From positions 35,001-99,000 of the forward strand of contig WBZZ01002130.1 in NCBI GenBank assembly GCA_019918135.1: DNA of 64,000 nt. The letters run 5' to 3'. The position numbers and the translations under genes are program-made. This DNA comes from Paulinella micropora (lineage: Eukaryota > Cercozoa > Imbricatea > Euglyphida > Paulinellidae). Numbering within the stretch: the stretch's first letter is position 1; each line of letters opens with the position of its first letter. The notes below the pieces were generated by a model. The model searched no databases and had not been told where the DNA came from. It saw nothing but the letters and a program-made list of their open reading frames with translations. Shown piece by piece: positions 49,498 through 59,730 of the stretch.

Positions 49498-50040
49498 ATG
49501 AGCACTACCGCCGCCACCACGGACCAGGGCGACCAGACAGAACGCAGGCCCCACCCTTCCCCAACCTCTTCTCCGTTGCGCAAGAAGGCGCGCCTGCAAT
49601 CTCCGCCGACCGCTAGCAGGCCTGTGCTGGCGGAAGAAGACCTGGTCCTGATTACGCGTGGGAACGACACGGTTAACCGCGCTTTCTGTGCCCAGCGCCG
49701 CCGCCGTCGGGCCTGTTGGGAAAAATCCGCCTCGACAGAAGCCAAGGTCGCGGCCTTAGGCCAAAGAGTTCAAGAGGTTAGCGCAAAGGCACCAGCAGCG
49801 GCGCCGTTGCTTCGCGAGCTTTTCGGGGCCCTGGCTGGCGCCTGTGCGCTGCTGCACCCGCTGCAGGAAGTAAACGACGACGCGGTTGCGAGTGGAGAAT
49901 GCTACGCCGTGCGAGAGTGCGAGGGCGAAAACTGTGGAGAATTGTTGTGCGACGAGCAGTCTAAAAAGTGTGCGTGTGGCGCTGTTTGGGACGAATTCGG
50001 ACGGCAGCTGAACAAAACCTCCTCCCTCGACCAAAACTAG
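49498..50040 (+). CDS. Cys-rich C-terminal small protein, paralogue of the gene at 7541
   Basis: ATG at 49498, 180 residues, intact. Thr/Pro/basic head (RKKARLQSPP), Arg-rich stretch, helix PLLRELFGALAGACALLHPL, then ECEGENCGELLCDEQ and KKCACG. It shares order and Cys spacing with the protein encoded at 7541-7999. Possibly a small metal-binding protein; role unknown. Confidence 0.7.
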   Translation: MSTTAATTDQGDQTERRPHPSPTSSPLRKKARLQSPPTASRPVLAEEDLVLITRGNDTVNRAFCAQRRRRRACWEKSASTEAKVAALGQRVQEVSAKAPAAAPLLRELFGALAGACALLHPLQEVNDDAVASGECYAVRECEGENCGELLCDEQSKKCACGAVWDEFGRQLNKTSSLDQN

Positions 50041-50368
50041 TGTACAAAATGTCAAAGCTTTAGTAAAAAAAAAACATGTCGTTTACTTCTCTTGATAAAT
50101 AAACAAATACAAGGTTGCCAAAGCACGGGTTACGACAGGCAGCCGCCGAGTAGCAACAGCGCTAGCGTGTGTATTCAGCCAAACCCCCCGCCCTGCTGTC
50201 ACCAGTCTGTCTGTGCCGGGGCTCTTTTGTCCCCACACCACGGGGGGCCCTCTTCCGCCCGTGCCTTGGCAAGTGGGGGGCAAGAATGCACTGGCACCGG
50301 CCACACCCCCCCCAGAAAAAAACAATCTCCAGCAGGCGGGCTTTTGCCAAAAAAAATGTTTGCGAGGC

Positions 50369-52047
50369 ATGCACCGAGCCCAGGCAAGAAAGAAACGTGG
50401 TAGCCGCCACCGCCGCGCGGCGGGACAGTGGGCGCTACTTGAACGGGCGGCCCGCCAACCAGCTTGGTTTCCCGGGCTGTTCGAGCTGTGCCTGGCACAA
50501 GACACCACCGCCGACGCGCGGGTCTTGGTGCGGGCCGGGCTGCAGTTCTTTGAGCAACACCCGCCGCCACGCCCGACGGCGCGCCCGCGGTTCGAGAGTC
50601 TCCTGCGGCTGGTGGCGAACCAACCCTGGCACGACGACCTCGACACGCTCCGCCGCGTCGTGGTGCTGCTGGAGGGCGGGCATTTGCAGTGGGTAGACAT
50701 CGGCGCCAGGGCCAGGCTGCTGGCGCACGACCTGCCGAACGCGGACTTCAACGCGTTGTTCGACCGCGACCCCGTGTGCGTTCTGACAGTAGCACATGAC
50801 AATCGCGAGCTCAGGCAACGTTGCCGGCTCGCCAGCGCGCGCCGACAGACAGTCCACGACGTGCTGAACTATTTCGAGCGAACCTTGCGCTGGGCGCTCG
50901 AGTGGCCCGGCGCCGGCGAGCCGTTGGTGCCCTGCCGGCGCTGGCCTGTGCTGGGCGCCAATGTATCCGCCGGGCGCTGTTACGTCGCGACCGGGCGCTG
51001 GTCCATAGCTAGGCTGCACTGGCTGGCGCTGGGACTCTCGACGTTTGCGACTAGGCAGGGCAGACTCGGTGGCGTGGGGCTACAATCGGCGGCCGCCGCG
51101 TTCGCCTGGAGCTACGCGGCCGCCCGCACACACTACGCCTTTGCCGGCTGCGACGTCGACACCAGCGCCCCGCTGACCTTGCACTATGTGCCGGTTCGGT
51201 GGCCGCGCGGGACGACGCCATCGTTGTCGCAAAGGCCGACGCCTGGGTGCTGCGGTGGTGGCTGCGCGCCATAGGCGACGTAGGGCGGTTCGATTGGCAG
51301 CGCAACGTGGGCTTCAGGAACGGCCGCGTGTTCTTCGGGCTGGGCTTGCTGGCGTCGTGGGACCCACTTTTGGGCACCGGCATCGGCGCCAGCGGCAACG
51401 TTGTGCTGCAGAAGCTGCACGAGTTCCGTTACGGACATTCCCGGCCGTTTAAACGGCTGTGCCCGCGCAGGATCATTTGGGATCTCGACGAGGCGACGAC
51501 TACTCTTACATTTGAGGACCTAAGACAGTACAGCACGTTTCTCGTCAGCCGGCGCTCGGTCGACACACGTTTACACTGCGTAGTCTGGTTCGTGGGGCTG
51601 CCGGATTGGCACTACTATCAACCCGACAGGCCCGCTACGCCGTTTGAGCGCGACTGTCTGGCCGAGACACTAGTAAACGACTGTTTGGACCTGCGGCCGA
51701 ATATACAGACAGAAGATGCGGGTGGCACGCCCGACCAGGACGGCAGCGAGCGCAGCTGCTTCTTGCTGTCGCTGGCCCGGGCGCTGATGGTCGCGCACAG
51801 CCACGACCCCGGGGACCTGTCGTACCCGATTGGCCACCCCTGGCTGCTACTGGTGTCTTGTATCTGGCGGGGCCTGCTGCTGAAGGACGAGGAGAGGGCC
51901 CTGTGGCTGACGAATGGGCCTACCCGCGCCGAGGCGGCACAACGGCTGTTTGCGCCCCTGGATTGCCGCGCACCTGACTTCAAAGGGCTGGGCGCGCGAG
52001 TGAGAGAAACAGACTCCTCCGGCAGGAATGGGGCGGTAGTAGAGTGA
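50369..52047 (+). pseudogene. Unknown large GC-rich gene, one frameshift near 51200
   Basis: ATG at 50369. The first frame runs to 51274. The coding sense moves to another frame near 51199 (DDAIVVAKADAWVLRWWLRAIG) and ends at 52047, about 558 codons. Both parts are Trp- and Arg-rich with no membrane segments. The first part has NYFERTLRWALEWPG; the second RRIIWDLDEATTTLTFEDL. No family is recognised. The indel is in a GC-rich CGCGCGGG context. Confidence 0.6.
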
Positions 52048-52130
52048 CGAGCCTGACTTTTTTTAATCTTCCTGTGAACTATTTCTTTGTGTTTAATAAC
52101 AGCGCACCGGAAAAAAACGACAATGTCTGT

Positions 52131-52727
52131 TCATCCCACTAACCACAACAACATCACCGCGGAGGCCGTCTGCCAGTGCATGTACTGAGCTCCCTCATCA
52201 GCTTCTTTTGCGATCGTCGGCACGTCAAACAGACGAACGAAGGGCGCCTCTACTATCAGCAGCCGGTGAGGGTGGTTATGTCCGCACTGCTGCTGCAGCG
52301 GCACGACCGGCACCCCCGCTACCATACAGCGCAGTCTTTCCCAGGCCGGACGCAGCAACACAGGCGCCGACACGTAGCGGCGCCTCTCGGTGCCATCCGG
52401 GGCCAGGCACACGTACACTACCCCGCCCTGCTCGCCGAGCGGCGCCAACGACACTAGTTCGCGGTTGAGCGTTTCGCCTTTTTCTTTCCTGATGAAGGAC
52501 ATGTACGCGTTCAGGCGCCGGTGTTGAGTCGCGAACAAGGAGCTCTCGCGGCAGAGCCGGCCATGCTCGACCTTCCAGTGTGCCTTCTGGCACTTTTGGC
52601 TGCAGTACGTAGCATAGAGACAGCGGGCACACTTGCGGAAACGTACCTCGGCCGGCTGATTGTGGAGCGGGAAACTCTCATGATAACATTTGTCGATCAG
52701 GTTGCGGGCCATTTTGCCTGTGGTCAT
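52131..52727 (-). CDS. MYND zinc-finger protein
   Basis: ATG at 52725-52727, about 198 residues, intact. MYND-type Cys/His pattern CARCLYATYCSQKCQKAHWKVEHGRLC near residues 30-55. It then has a helical linker and a globular C-terminal half (GVVYVCLAPDGTERRRY, HPHRLLIVEAPFVRLFDV). MYND fingers bind proline-rich peptides in chromatin or signalling proteins; several giant viruses encode families of them. The remainder is unassigned. Confidence 0.75.
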   Translation of the reverse strand: MTTGKMARNLIDKCYHESFPLHNQPAEVRFRKCARCLYATYCSQKCQKAHWKVEHGRLCRESSLFATQHRRLNAYMSFIRKEKGETLNRELVSLAPLGEQGGVVYVCLAPDGTERRRYVSAPVLLRPAWERLRCMVAGVPVVPLQQQCGHNHPHRLLIVEAPFVRLFDVPTIAKEADEGAQYMHWQTASAVMLLWLVG

Positions 52728-52806
52728 GAGCAAAAAAAAGAAAAGAGTTTTCTGGAGGTCTTGCCGACTTGTCTATCTCCCGGGGGGTAAAGGCGCGAAG
52801 GCCCCC

Positions 52807-52833
52807 GCCAACATTGGGCAGCCCAATGTTGGC
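52807..52833. repeat. 27-bp palindrome upstream of the MYND gene
   Basis: GCCAACATTGGGC-A-GCCCAATGTTGGC, perfect, about 80 bp upstream of the MYND start. Same words as the repeats beside the truncated MYND copy. Confidence 0.75.
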
Positions 52834-52972
52834 CAGCCGCAAAAAGAACGGGGGGGGGGGCCCTTGCACCTTTCCCATCCCAAAACAACAACTAGCGACA
52901 TTTTTTTTTCTGTCTAACTCCTCTTTACTTTCTGTCTGTATATATACCATGTTTTTTTCTTTCTGATCTGCA

Positions 52973-52974
<2 letters not shown>

Positions 52975-53009
<35 letters not shown>
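52975..53009. repeat. CT dinucleotide microsatellite
   Basis: About fifteen CT units, followed by a short GT run near 53041-53054. Confidence 0.9.
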
Positions 53010-53011
<2 letters not shown>

Positions 53012-53133
53012 GCTCCGCCTTGTATTTGCTTTGGATAACTGGTGTGTGTGTGTGGCCCGGTCCAAAGATTTTTTTTTAAATAAGCAATTTACAGCTCAGC
53101 CTGTTGTTTTTTTTCTTGGTTATCTACGGTAGG

Positions 53134-55188
53134 TCAGCGGGTCGGGCAATTGGTCACGGCCGGCCGAATTCCGCTAGGCCACGCGCCGAGGTCTTGGTGG
53201 AAGGCGCAGGCCCTGAGCAGCATATAGCTGGTGTCGGTGACCGCCCCCACGTTCCAACCGCTGATATCCCGGTTGAAGCTCTTGGTATCCTTAAAGGTCC
53301 CGCTCAGGGTCGTGACCCGGCCCACGTCCCAGCCGCTGAGGTCGCCGTTAAAGCTCATGGCATTCTCGAACGTTTGGAACAATTCAGTCACGGCCGTCGT
53401 GTTCCAGTACAGGGGCTGGTTGAGCATGCGCGCTCCCGACAGCATGTACGACAGCGAGCCCCGCAACGGAGCGTCCCAGTCCCGGAGGTCGCCCACCAGG
53501 CTGCGTGCGCCGACGAACAGGGCGCCGAAGTTGTCCACGTAGCGCAGGGCCTGGGTGCCCGTGATGGGCGCCACGTACGACAGGCTGCTCAGGTCGGAGT
53601 AGCTGTCGCTGTACAAGAGCGAGTTGCGGTAAGCACCGGACACCGAGTTGTCTATGTGGAACGATGACTGGGCCGTGGTCAAGCTCACGTTGCCCCACGA
53701 GTCGATGGCTACGATACTCAGGACGCTAGTGCCGATCCGCCGCAGGCCGTGCAGGTCGCCCCGGATCCGCAGGATGAACACCTGGTCGTTCGGGTACGCG
53801 CCCGAATCCTTGGTGCAGCTCGAGGTGCCCGGGGCCTGCGTGCACGTCTGCATCGTGCCGTCCCCCCAGTCGACGGCGAAGGTGTGTGCGGGGATGCTGG
53901 TGACCACGGCCGGGTCCAGATACCTCAGCGACGGCGTGTCCCCGTAGCCGCTGTTGACGATGAGCACGAATTCGGGCTCGCAGAGCGCGGCGCGCGCTGG
54001 CTCGCGCACGCGCGTGCGCGCAAAGGCCCACAGGCAGGTGCCCCTGCTCGCCGGCAGGCGGGCGGCCCAGGCGCTCAGCCCGTGCGTGTACGACTCGGCG
54101 CCCTGGAGCAAGTTGTCCCATAGCTGCAGGCCCCGGACGTCCCACCCCGCCAGGTCCTGCGTAAAGCCCATGGCGTGGTTGAAGGCGGCGGTCGCGTTGA
54201 CTAGCGACCGGGTGTCCCACTGCCCGACGCCCGGGAAGGAGCCGTTGGTGACGGCGAACGCGAACGCCAGGTCCCTGGCCGCCGACATGTTCCAGGCGCC
54301 GAGCCCCGCCGTGTCCAGCAAGAAAGACTCTGCGAACACGTACGACGCGTCGGTCACGGCCGACGTGTCCAGCGCGCTCACGTCCAGCACGGCGGCGAGC
54401 GAGTCCAGGCCGCTGAAGGACTGGTACAAAGACCTGAGGCCGATCTGCGCGGGCAACGGCGCGACGCGCTGCAGCTCCACCAGGTTCTGCAAGTGCCGGC
54501 CGGCCGTGGGGTGCAGGTCGATGTGCCCCCAGTCGTCGATGGCCACCAGGTGAGCCCCCGCCGGTTCGGCGGGCTCGACGGTGCCGCCGCCGCACGCGCA
54601 GCAGGCCTGCGACGCCCCGAGCCCGCCTACCCAGGTGTACCACGAGCCCGCGTACCAATTGCACAGGTTGGAGTAAGAAGAGCCCGCTGTCTCGAACTGG
54701 TACTGCGGGCACGACTGCCCCGCCTCGTCCAGCCACACCTGCGGGTAGTAGTCGGCGCAGCGCGTGCCCGTCGCGTACAGCATGCTCCAGCCCAGCACGG
54801 GGCCCGTCAGCTGCACACGGTAGAAGCCGCGGGCGGCAAACGTGTGGCTGCAGGCCTGGCAGTTGTTGGTGCACTGCACCGCGGCCGAACCGTCCCCCCA
54901 GTCCACGCTGAAGGTCGACTGCTGCAACCGCCGGCCGGCGGTCGCGCCGCCCAGCGGCAGCTGGTACGTCGCGCCGGCGCTGGTGACGCTGAGGTTCAGC
55001 CAGGCCGCCGGCGGGCCCGGGCTCCGGCTGGCGCTCGGGCTGGCGGTTGGGCTGGCGGTGGGGCTCGGGCTGGGGAGGCCGTCCGGCGGCGGAGTATGGG
55101 GGCAGTAAGCCACGGCACACAGCGCGCCCGCACACAGACACCAGGCCAGCCAGGGTGGCGTCCGGGAACGATTCGCACTAGACAGCAT
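53134..55188 (-). CDS. BspA-like LRR (DUF285) surface protein with PKD-like repeats
   Basis: ATG at 55186-55188, 684 residues, intact. Signal peptide (WLAWCLCAGALCAVAYC), then a Ser/Pro/Thr linker and two blocks. Each block opens with a VDWGDGS/VDWGDGT PKD-like strand and continues with DUF285 repeats (FNGDLSGWDVGRVTTLSGTF, SFNRDISGWNVGAVTD). Such repeats are typical of secreted or surface proteins. No clear C-terminal anchor. The divergent gene at 55716 is a paralogue. Confidence 0.8.
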   Translation of the reverse strand: MLSSANRSRTPPWLAWCLCAGALCAVAYCPHTPPPDGLPSPSPTASPTASPSASRSPGPPAAWLNLSVTSAGATYQLPLGGATAGRRLQQSTFSVDWGDGSAAVQCTNNCQACSHTFAARGFYRVQLTGPVLGWSMLYATGTRCADYYPQVWLDEAGQSCPQYQFETAGSSYSNLCNWYAGSWYTWVGGLGASQACCACGGGTVEPAEPAGAHLVAIDDWGHIDLHPTAGRHLQNLVELQRVAPLPAQIGLRSLYQSFSGLDSLAAVLDVSALDTSAVTDASYVFAESFLLDTAGLGAWNMSAARDLAFAFAVTNGSFPGVGQWDTRSLVNATAAFNHAMGFTQDLAGWDVRGLQLWDNLLQGAESYTHGLSAWAARLPASRGTCLWAFARTRVREPARAALCEPEFVLIVNSGYGDTPSLRYLDPAVVTSIPAHTFAVDWGDGTMQTCTQAPGTSSCTKDSGAYPNDQVFILRIRGDLHGLRRIGTSVLSIVAIDSWGNVSLTTAQSSFHIDNSVSGAYRNSLLYSDSYSDLSSLSYVAPITGTQALRYVDNFGALFVGARSLVGDLRDWDAPLRGSLSYMLSGARMLNQPLYWNTTAVTELFQTFENAMSFNGDLSGWDVGRVTTLSGTFKDTKSFNRDISGWNVGAVTDTSYMLLRACAFHQDLGAWPSGIRPAVTNCPTR

Positions 55189-55715
55189 CGTCGGCTGCTA
55201 GTTTTTGTCCGTGCTTTGTTGGGGGGGGGGGGGGCTTAGCTAAGAATGGTTCAGAGAGAAAAAATGGCACAAATGACTTAATCGAGGGGGGCCGTATATC
55301 CTAGCTGAGAAAGTGTTTCTGCACTTTCAAGCTTTGGTGGGGGGGGGTCGCTGCAAAGATTTTTCTTTTTAGGTTTATGTATTTTTGGGTGCTTTGTCAA
55401 AGAGAGCTTTTGCCATACTCGCACCTCTAAAAAAACCTCTGCACACCCTCCCCCCCCCCCCCCCTTTTACCCTCACCCCCCCTCGCCCGCATGTCAAGGA
55501 ACCTCCCCGCCCTTTCCCCCCGAAAATCCCACACCCACCCCCTCGTTTTGCCTCCCTCCCCCCCCCCTCCACCCCCAATCCCTTTGCCACCAGGGGGGCC
55601 AGGCCACGCGGGCCTCCAGGCCAAGGGGGAGGGGAGGGGGCCTCCCGCCCCCCCCCCCCTCTTTTATCATACCCTCCCGCCCCTCCGTTCTTGGCTTGGG
55701 GTGGCCGAAACTTAA
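55189..55715. other. Divergent intergenic region between the two DUF285 genes
   Basis: Holds a G run at 55211-55224, another at 55335-55346, and C runs at 55450-55463 and 55648-55660, on a pyrimidine-rich plus strand. Presumably contains both promoters. No gene is supportable. Confidence 0.5.
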
Positions 55716-57677
55716 ATGCCAGCCCGAGCGTGCCTTACGAGGTGGACCGCACACTGTACTAAGCTCTGGGGGCTCTGGCTGTGCTGGGCGACGTGCGCGG
55801 CCGCACAGAGCGGGCAGACTGGCCGGGCGTTGCTGAACGTCAGCGTAGCCGCGGGGGCCACGTACGTGCTGCCGCTCGGCGGCGGCCAGGGCCAGCAACA
55901 GGCTTTCAACGTGGACTGGGGCGACGGCTCCGGCACGGCCAAGTGCACCAACGATGGCCTGCCCTGCCAGTACACCTACGCCGCCCGCGGCTTCTACGTG
56001 ATCAAGATCACGGGCAGAGCGCTGGGCTGGAGCATGCTGTACGCGCCCGGCTCGCGCTGCCACAACCAGTACCCGGCCGTGTGGACCGACAGGGCCGGGC
56101 GTTCGTGCGCGACGATCGAGAGCGAGTTGCGCTATGGCCCGCCGGAGGAGGCCTGCCTGCGCTTTCCGACCAACTTGTACGCGGGGCTGGGCGGGCTAGG
56201 TGCTGCCGAAGCGTGCTGTGCGTGCGGAGGCGGCACCTTCGAGCCCGCCGAAGCCGCGGGCACGTCGCTAATAGCAATTAACGACTGGGGCCGTATCGAG
56301 CTGCACCCGACGGCGGGCAGACATTTGCAGAACCTGGTGGCACTGGAGCGGGTCGCGCCGCTGCCCGCGCCGGCCGGCCTCACGTCGCTGCACCGGTCCT
56401 TCAGCGGCCTGGCCGCGCTGGCACTAGACGTCGGGGCGCTGGACACGTCGGCCGTCACGACGCTGTCGTACGTGTTCGCGGAGTCTCAGGGGTTGATGGT
56501 CAGGGGCCTGAACCTGTGGGACGTGTCGGCTGTCACGACAGTAGCCTTCGCGTTCGCGGACACCGGCGCCTCTGCGTTCCCGGGCGTCGAGCTGTGGCGG
56601 ACGGCGTCACTGCTGGACGCGACCGCCGCCTTCAACCACGCCACCGCTTGGGTGGCGGACCTGGGCAGTTGGAACGTCAGCGGCCTGCAGCGCTGGGACT
56701 TCTTGTTGCAGGGCGCCAGCGAGTACGTGCATGGCCTGGCGGCCTGGGCGCCGCGCCTGCCCCCGGCGACGGACCGCTCGGGCGCTTGCCTGTGGGCCTT
56801 TGCGGGCACGCGCGTGCGGGAGGCCGACCGCGCGGCGCTGTGTGGCTCCGATTTCGTCATGACGGTATTTGCTGAGTATGACCCGAGCCCGCGCGCGCCG
56901 GAGCTCAGCTACCTGGACCTGGTGGCGATGGCCGCGCACACCTTCACGGTCGACTGGGGTTATGGTTCGGCGGTACAGACGTGCGTGCAAGCGCCGGGCG
57001 CGGCTGCCTGCACGAAGGCCTCGGGCGCGTACGCGGTGCGCGCGCGTGCGCAGCTCAGGATCCGCGGCGCGTTGCACGGGCTGCGCCACCTGGGCTACAA
57101 CATGTTGTGGGTGCAGGCGATCCACTCGTGGGGCAACGTGAGCCTGACCACTGCGGAGTCGTCGTTCCAGCCCAGCTATGTGTGGCAGAACGCACAACGC
57201 AACCGGCTCTTTTTCTGCGGCGCGGGGTCGTCGCTGTCGTACCTGTCGTAGCTCGCACCAATCGCGGGCACACAGGCCCTGCGCTACGTGGACGCCTTCC
57301 GGTGGTTCCTGAGCGGCGCACAGATTCTGGTGGGCGACCTGCGCGACTGGGACGTGCCGTTTGTCGGGGAGCTGGCCTTTTTGCTCGCGGACGCGTGGAG
57401 GCTCAACCAGCCCTTGTACTGGAACACCACGGCGGTGACGTCGTTGTACAGAACGTTCTCGAGCGCGCGCAGCTTCAACGGGGACATCAGCGGCTGGGAC
57501 GTAGGCCGCGTGACGAGCCTGGTCTGTGCCTTCTTCGAGGCCTCGGCCTTCAACCGGGACATTAGCAGCTGGCGCGTGCGCGCCGACGCTCGCGCTAGTA
57601 ATATGCTAGATTTTGCCTGCGCGTTTAAGCAGAACCTCAGCGCCTGGCCGGTAGCCGTGGCGGTGGCGCGCTGTTGA
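55716..57677 (+). pseudogene. Second DUF285/PKD-like surface protein with in-frame TAG
   Basis: ATG at 55716; signal-like KLWGLWLCWATCAAAQ. Same domain plan as the minus-strand paralogue: VDWGDGSG, WSMLYAPG, CCACGGGT, INDWGRIELHPTAGRHLQN, then LRR repeats. TAG at 57249-57251 interrupts where the paralogue reads SLSYVAPITGTQ. The same frame continues as LAPIAGTQALRYVD through FNGDISGWDVGRV to 57677. With the stop used, the last repeat block is lost. Confidence 0.78.
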
Positions 57678-57946
57678 TTTTGCTTGTGTAAAATGCTCTG
57701 TCTCGCGCCCCCCTGTATATTTGTCTCCGCTCACTACTCCCACCCCTCCGCTCCTCGTCCGTGCCCTCCCTGCCGCGCGCACGGGGTAGCAGGCTGGCTG
57801 CTGAGTTACTTGCACTTTTCTGAGTGAGCGCTCGCGGGGGCTGGAGTGGGGGGGTGTGGGAAGATTGGTTTTAAAAAAAATCTTTTCCTTTGGGAGGCTT
57901 GTTTTTTAGTTGGGTCCCTTCTCTGTGGTATTTTAAAGAGGGGACC

Positions 57947-59427
57947 ATGAGTGTGCCAAATCCAGATTACAGGACCCCACCGCTATACACGTCAGAAGCC
58001 TCCTGGGCTCAAAGAGAACCTTTTGGCCTTTATGACGACGAATATGATCACTGGCAAGAACGAATAAAGCAAGAGCAAGAAGACGCGTCAGTGAAAAAGC
58101 GCTTTGCAGATTACTTCGCCGCTGTCTCGAAGTTGGAAACTTTGCAACAACAAAAAGCTCATAGAAGGAACAGCCTCAGGCCAGTCCCACCATGTTATGT
58201 TGGTACAAGGGCAGGCCATCCGACTCTGTATGCTTCCTGTAGTAACGCGTGCGTGGTCGTCTTCTGATGGGCAGTGGACCCCCAGAAGTCTGACTGGCGA
58301 GGAGGCGGAGTCTTCCGCCCAAAGAATTCTGTCTGCCATGCAAGCAGATGCCAAATCTTTAGCTGCAAAAAAGGTTAAGCCAGCAAGCGATTTTAATTGG
58401 TACGTGGGCCCCTTAAGACTGTCTAGTTTCAAAGTTAAAGAAGACCTGGACGGGAATACTCTGGTGTTTGTTACCATAGAGTTTGTTGATCGCCTGTCTC
58501 GAACACTAAACGAGAGCTCGGTCTGGCCCGGAATCAAAGCTGCCGAAATCCAGGAGACCCTCGAGAGGTTCATTTGTCACGACCGAAAGGGAGGCCCGGC
58601 TATGGTGCCCAAACTCGTTTGGACAGATGTCAGTCACAACAACATCATGGTAGGCAAAGATCTGCGCCCGCTGATCGTCGATGCTGACCTGGAGTTCTTT
58701 GAAACTGAAGAGAAAGAGCGGAGCCTGGAGAGCTTAAACAAGCACGGATTTGTGTATCCGTTGCCAGCAAAGTTACAAGCAGAAGCAAACCTGCGGCCGT
58801 TAGTTATAATGCAGTACTTGCAGCTGCTTTGCAGCGCACCCCAAGCAGCACGCGAACTGGCGTAAAGCCATGCTTGGCAGGGGCGCCTTTAAGCACGGCG
58901 ACGTCAAGAACATTGTCAGGAGCCTGGAGCTAATGGCCGACATCGACTCGTACTATCAAGCGGAAAAGAAGCTCAAGTCGGGCTGGGTCTTTCCTCCTCA
59001 TGAACAGGTTATACACTATAACAGGAAAAAGGCCAAAGAAATTGCAAAGTCCCAGCCCAAATCGCCAGTGAACCCTCCAGAACGTCCCGTGTCGCCCAAA
59101 GGCGAATACTTCGCCTGTGTCTACCTATACTACATCCTCAAGAGTGTAGTAAGCTGCCCTAAATGCCCCGAGACCTACCCAGGAATGGGGATACTAAACC
59201 AAGCACTCACCGAATTCTACTCCACCGTGCAAGCAAGTGAGGCTTTCAGGGTGGTTCAGGAAGAAGGTAACACAGCGACGACGGTGCCAAAGGCCTCTGC
59301 TGGGGCTGCGCCGGCTTGGTCGATACTGCGATGGCACAGGCTCTGGCAGGCTGCGGTCGAGCCTATTCAGGTGGGAAGCCGACAGTTCGGCCCTCTGATT
59401 TCTCAAGAATCTCTCAACCGCTACTAG
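57947..59427 (+). pseudogene. Kinase-like gene broken by two frameshifts
   Basis: ATG at 57947. Segment 1 runs to about 58165. Segment 2, in another frame, continues to 58865 with VWTDVSHNNIMVGKDLRPLIVDADLEFF, a degenerate kinase catalytic loop plus DxD. Segment 3 resumes as NWRKAMLGRGAFKHGDVKN and ends at 59427. Total about 490 codons. The HRD His is replaced, so it may be a pseudokinase even if restored. It differs from the other two kinase-like genes. Confidence 0.6.
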
Positions 59428-59559
59428 AGAGCTAGCAGTGGAGACAGTCCCCCCTGGCCCCCTCTCTCCAATGCACTTTCCTTTCTTTCTTGTTCCTTTT
59501 TTGGGGGGGGATGGTGATTGAAGTTTGGGAAAAACACTGTAAGGAGCAACATGCTACGT
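59428..59559. other. Spacer with G run
   Basis: Short non-coding spacer, T-rich with a G run near 59502. Confidence 0.4.
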
Positions 59560-59730
59560 AGCAACATCCAAGCACAGCCGGCTACGAAGCAGAGTATCTC
59601 CTTCTTCCGCACGACGTTTGAGTCGCTAACGACCAACCCGCGCGCGTTCAGTGCCGTGTTGCCGCCCCCCACGTCCGTCACTGCGGTCGCTCCCCGATTA
59701 CGTTGGGCTACGTCTGCCTATTCCTGAAAG
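59560..59730 (+). pseudogene. Relic of a kinase C-terminus at the edge of the satellite
   Basis: The frame contains TTNPRAFSAVLPPPTSVTAV, matching TTNPRAFRAVL...  in the kinase fragment at 41824-42488. Nothing upstream is conserved. It ends where the tandem array begins, so the array seems joined to a gene relic. Confidence 0.5.

Noticed and set aside
53726..55141. 471-residue frame inside the DUF285 gene
   Set aside because: Arg/Gly-rich shadow; signal peptide, PKD and LRR motifs are in the other frame.
8439..57677. Reassigned stop codons for the whole region
   Set aside because: Intact genes end in TAA, TAG and TGA at expected places, so a general code change is not supported.
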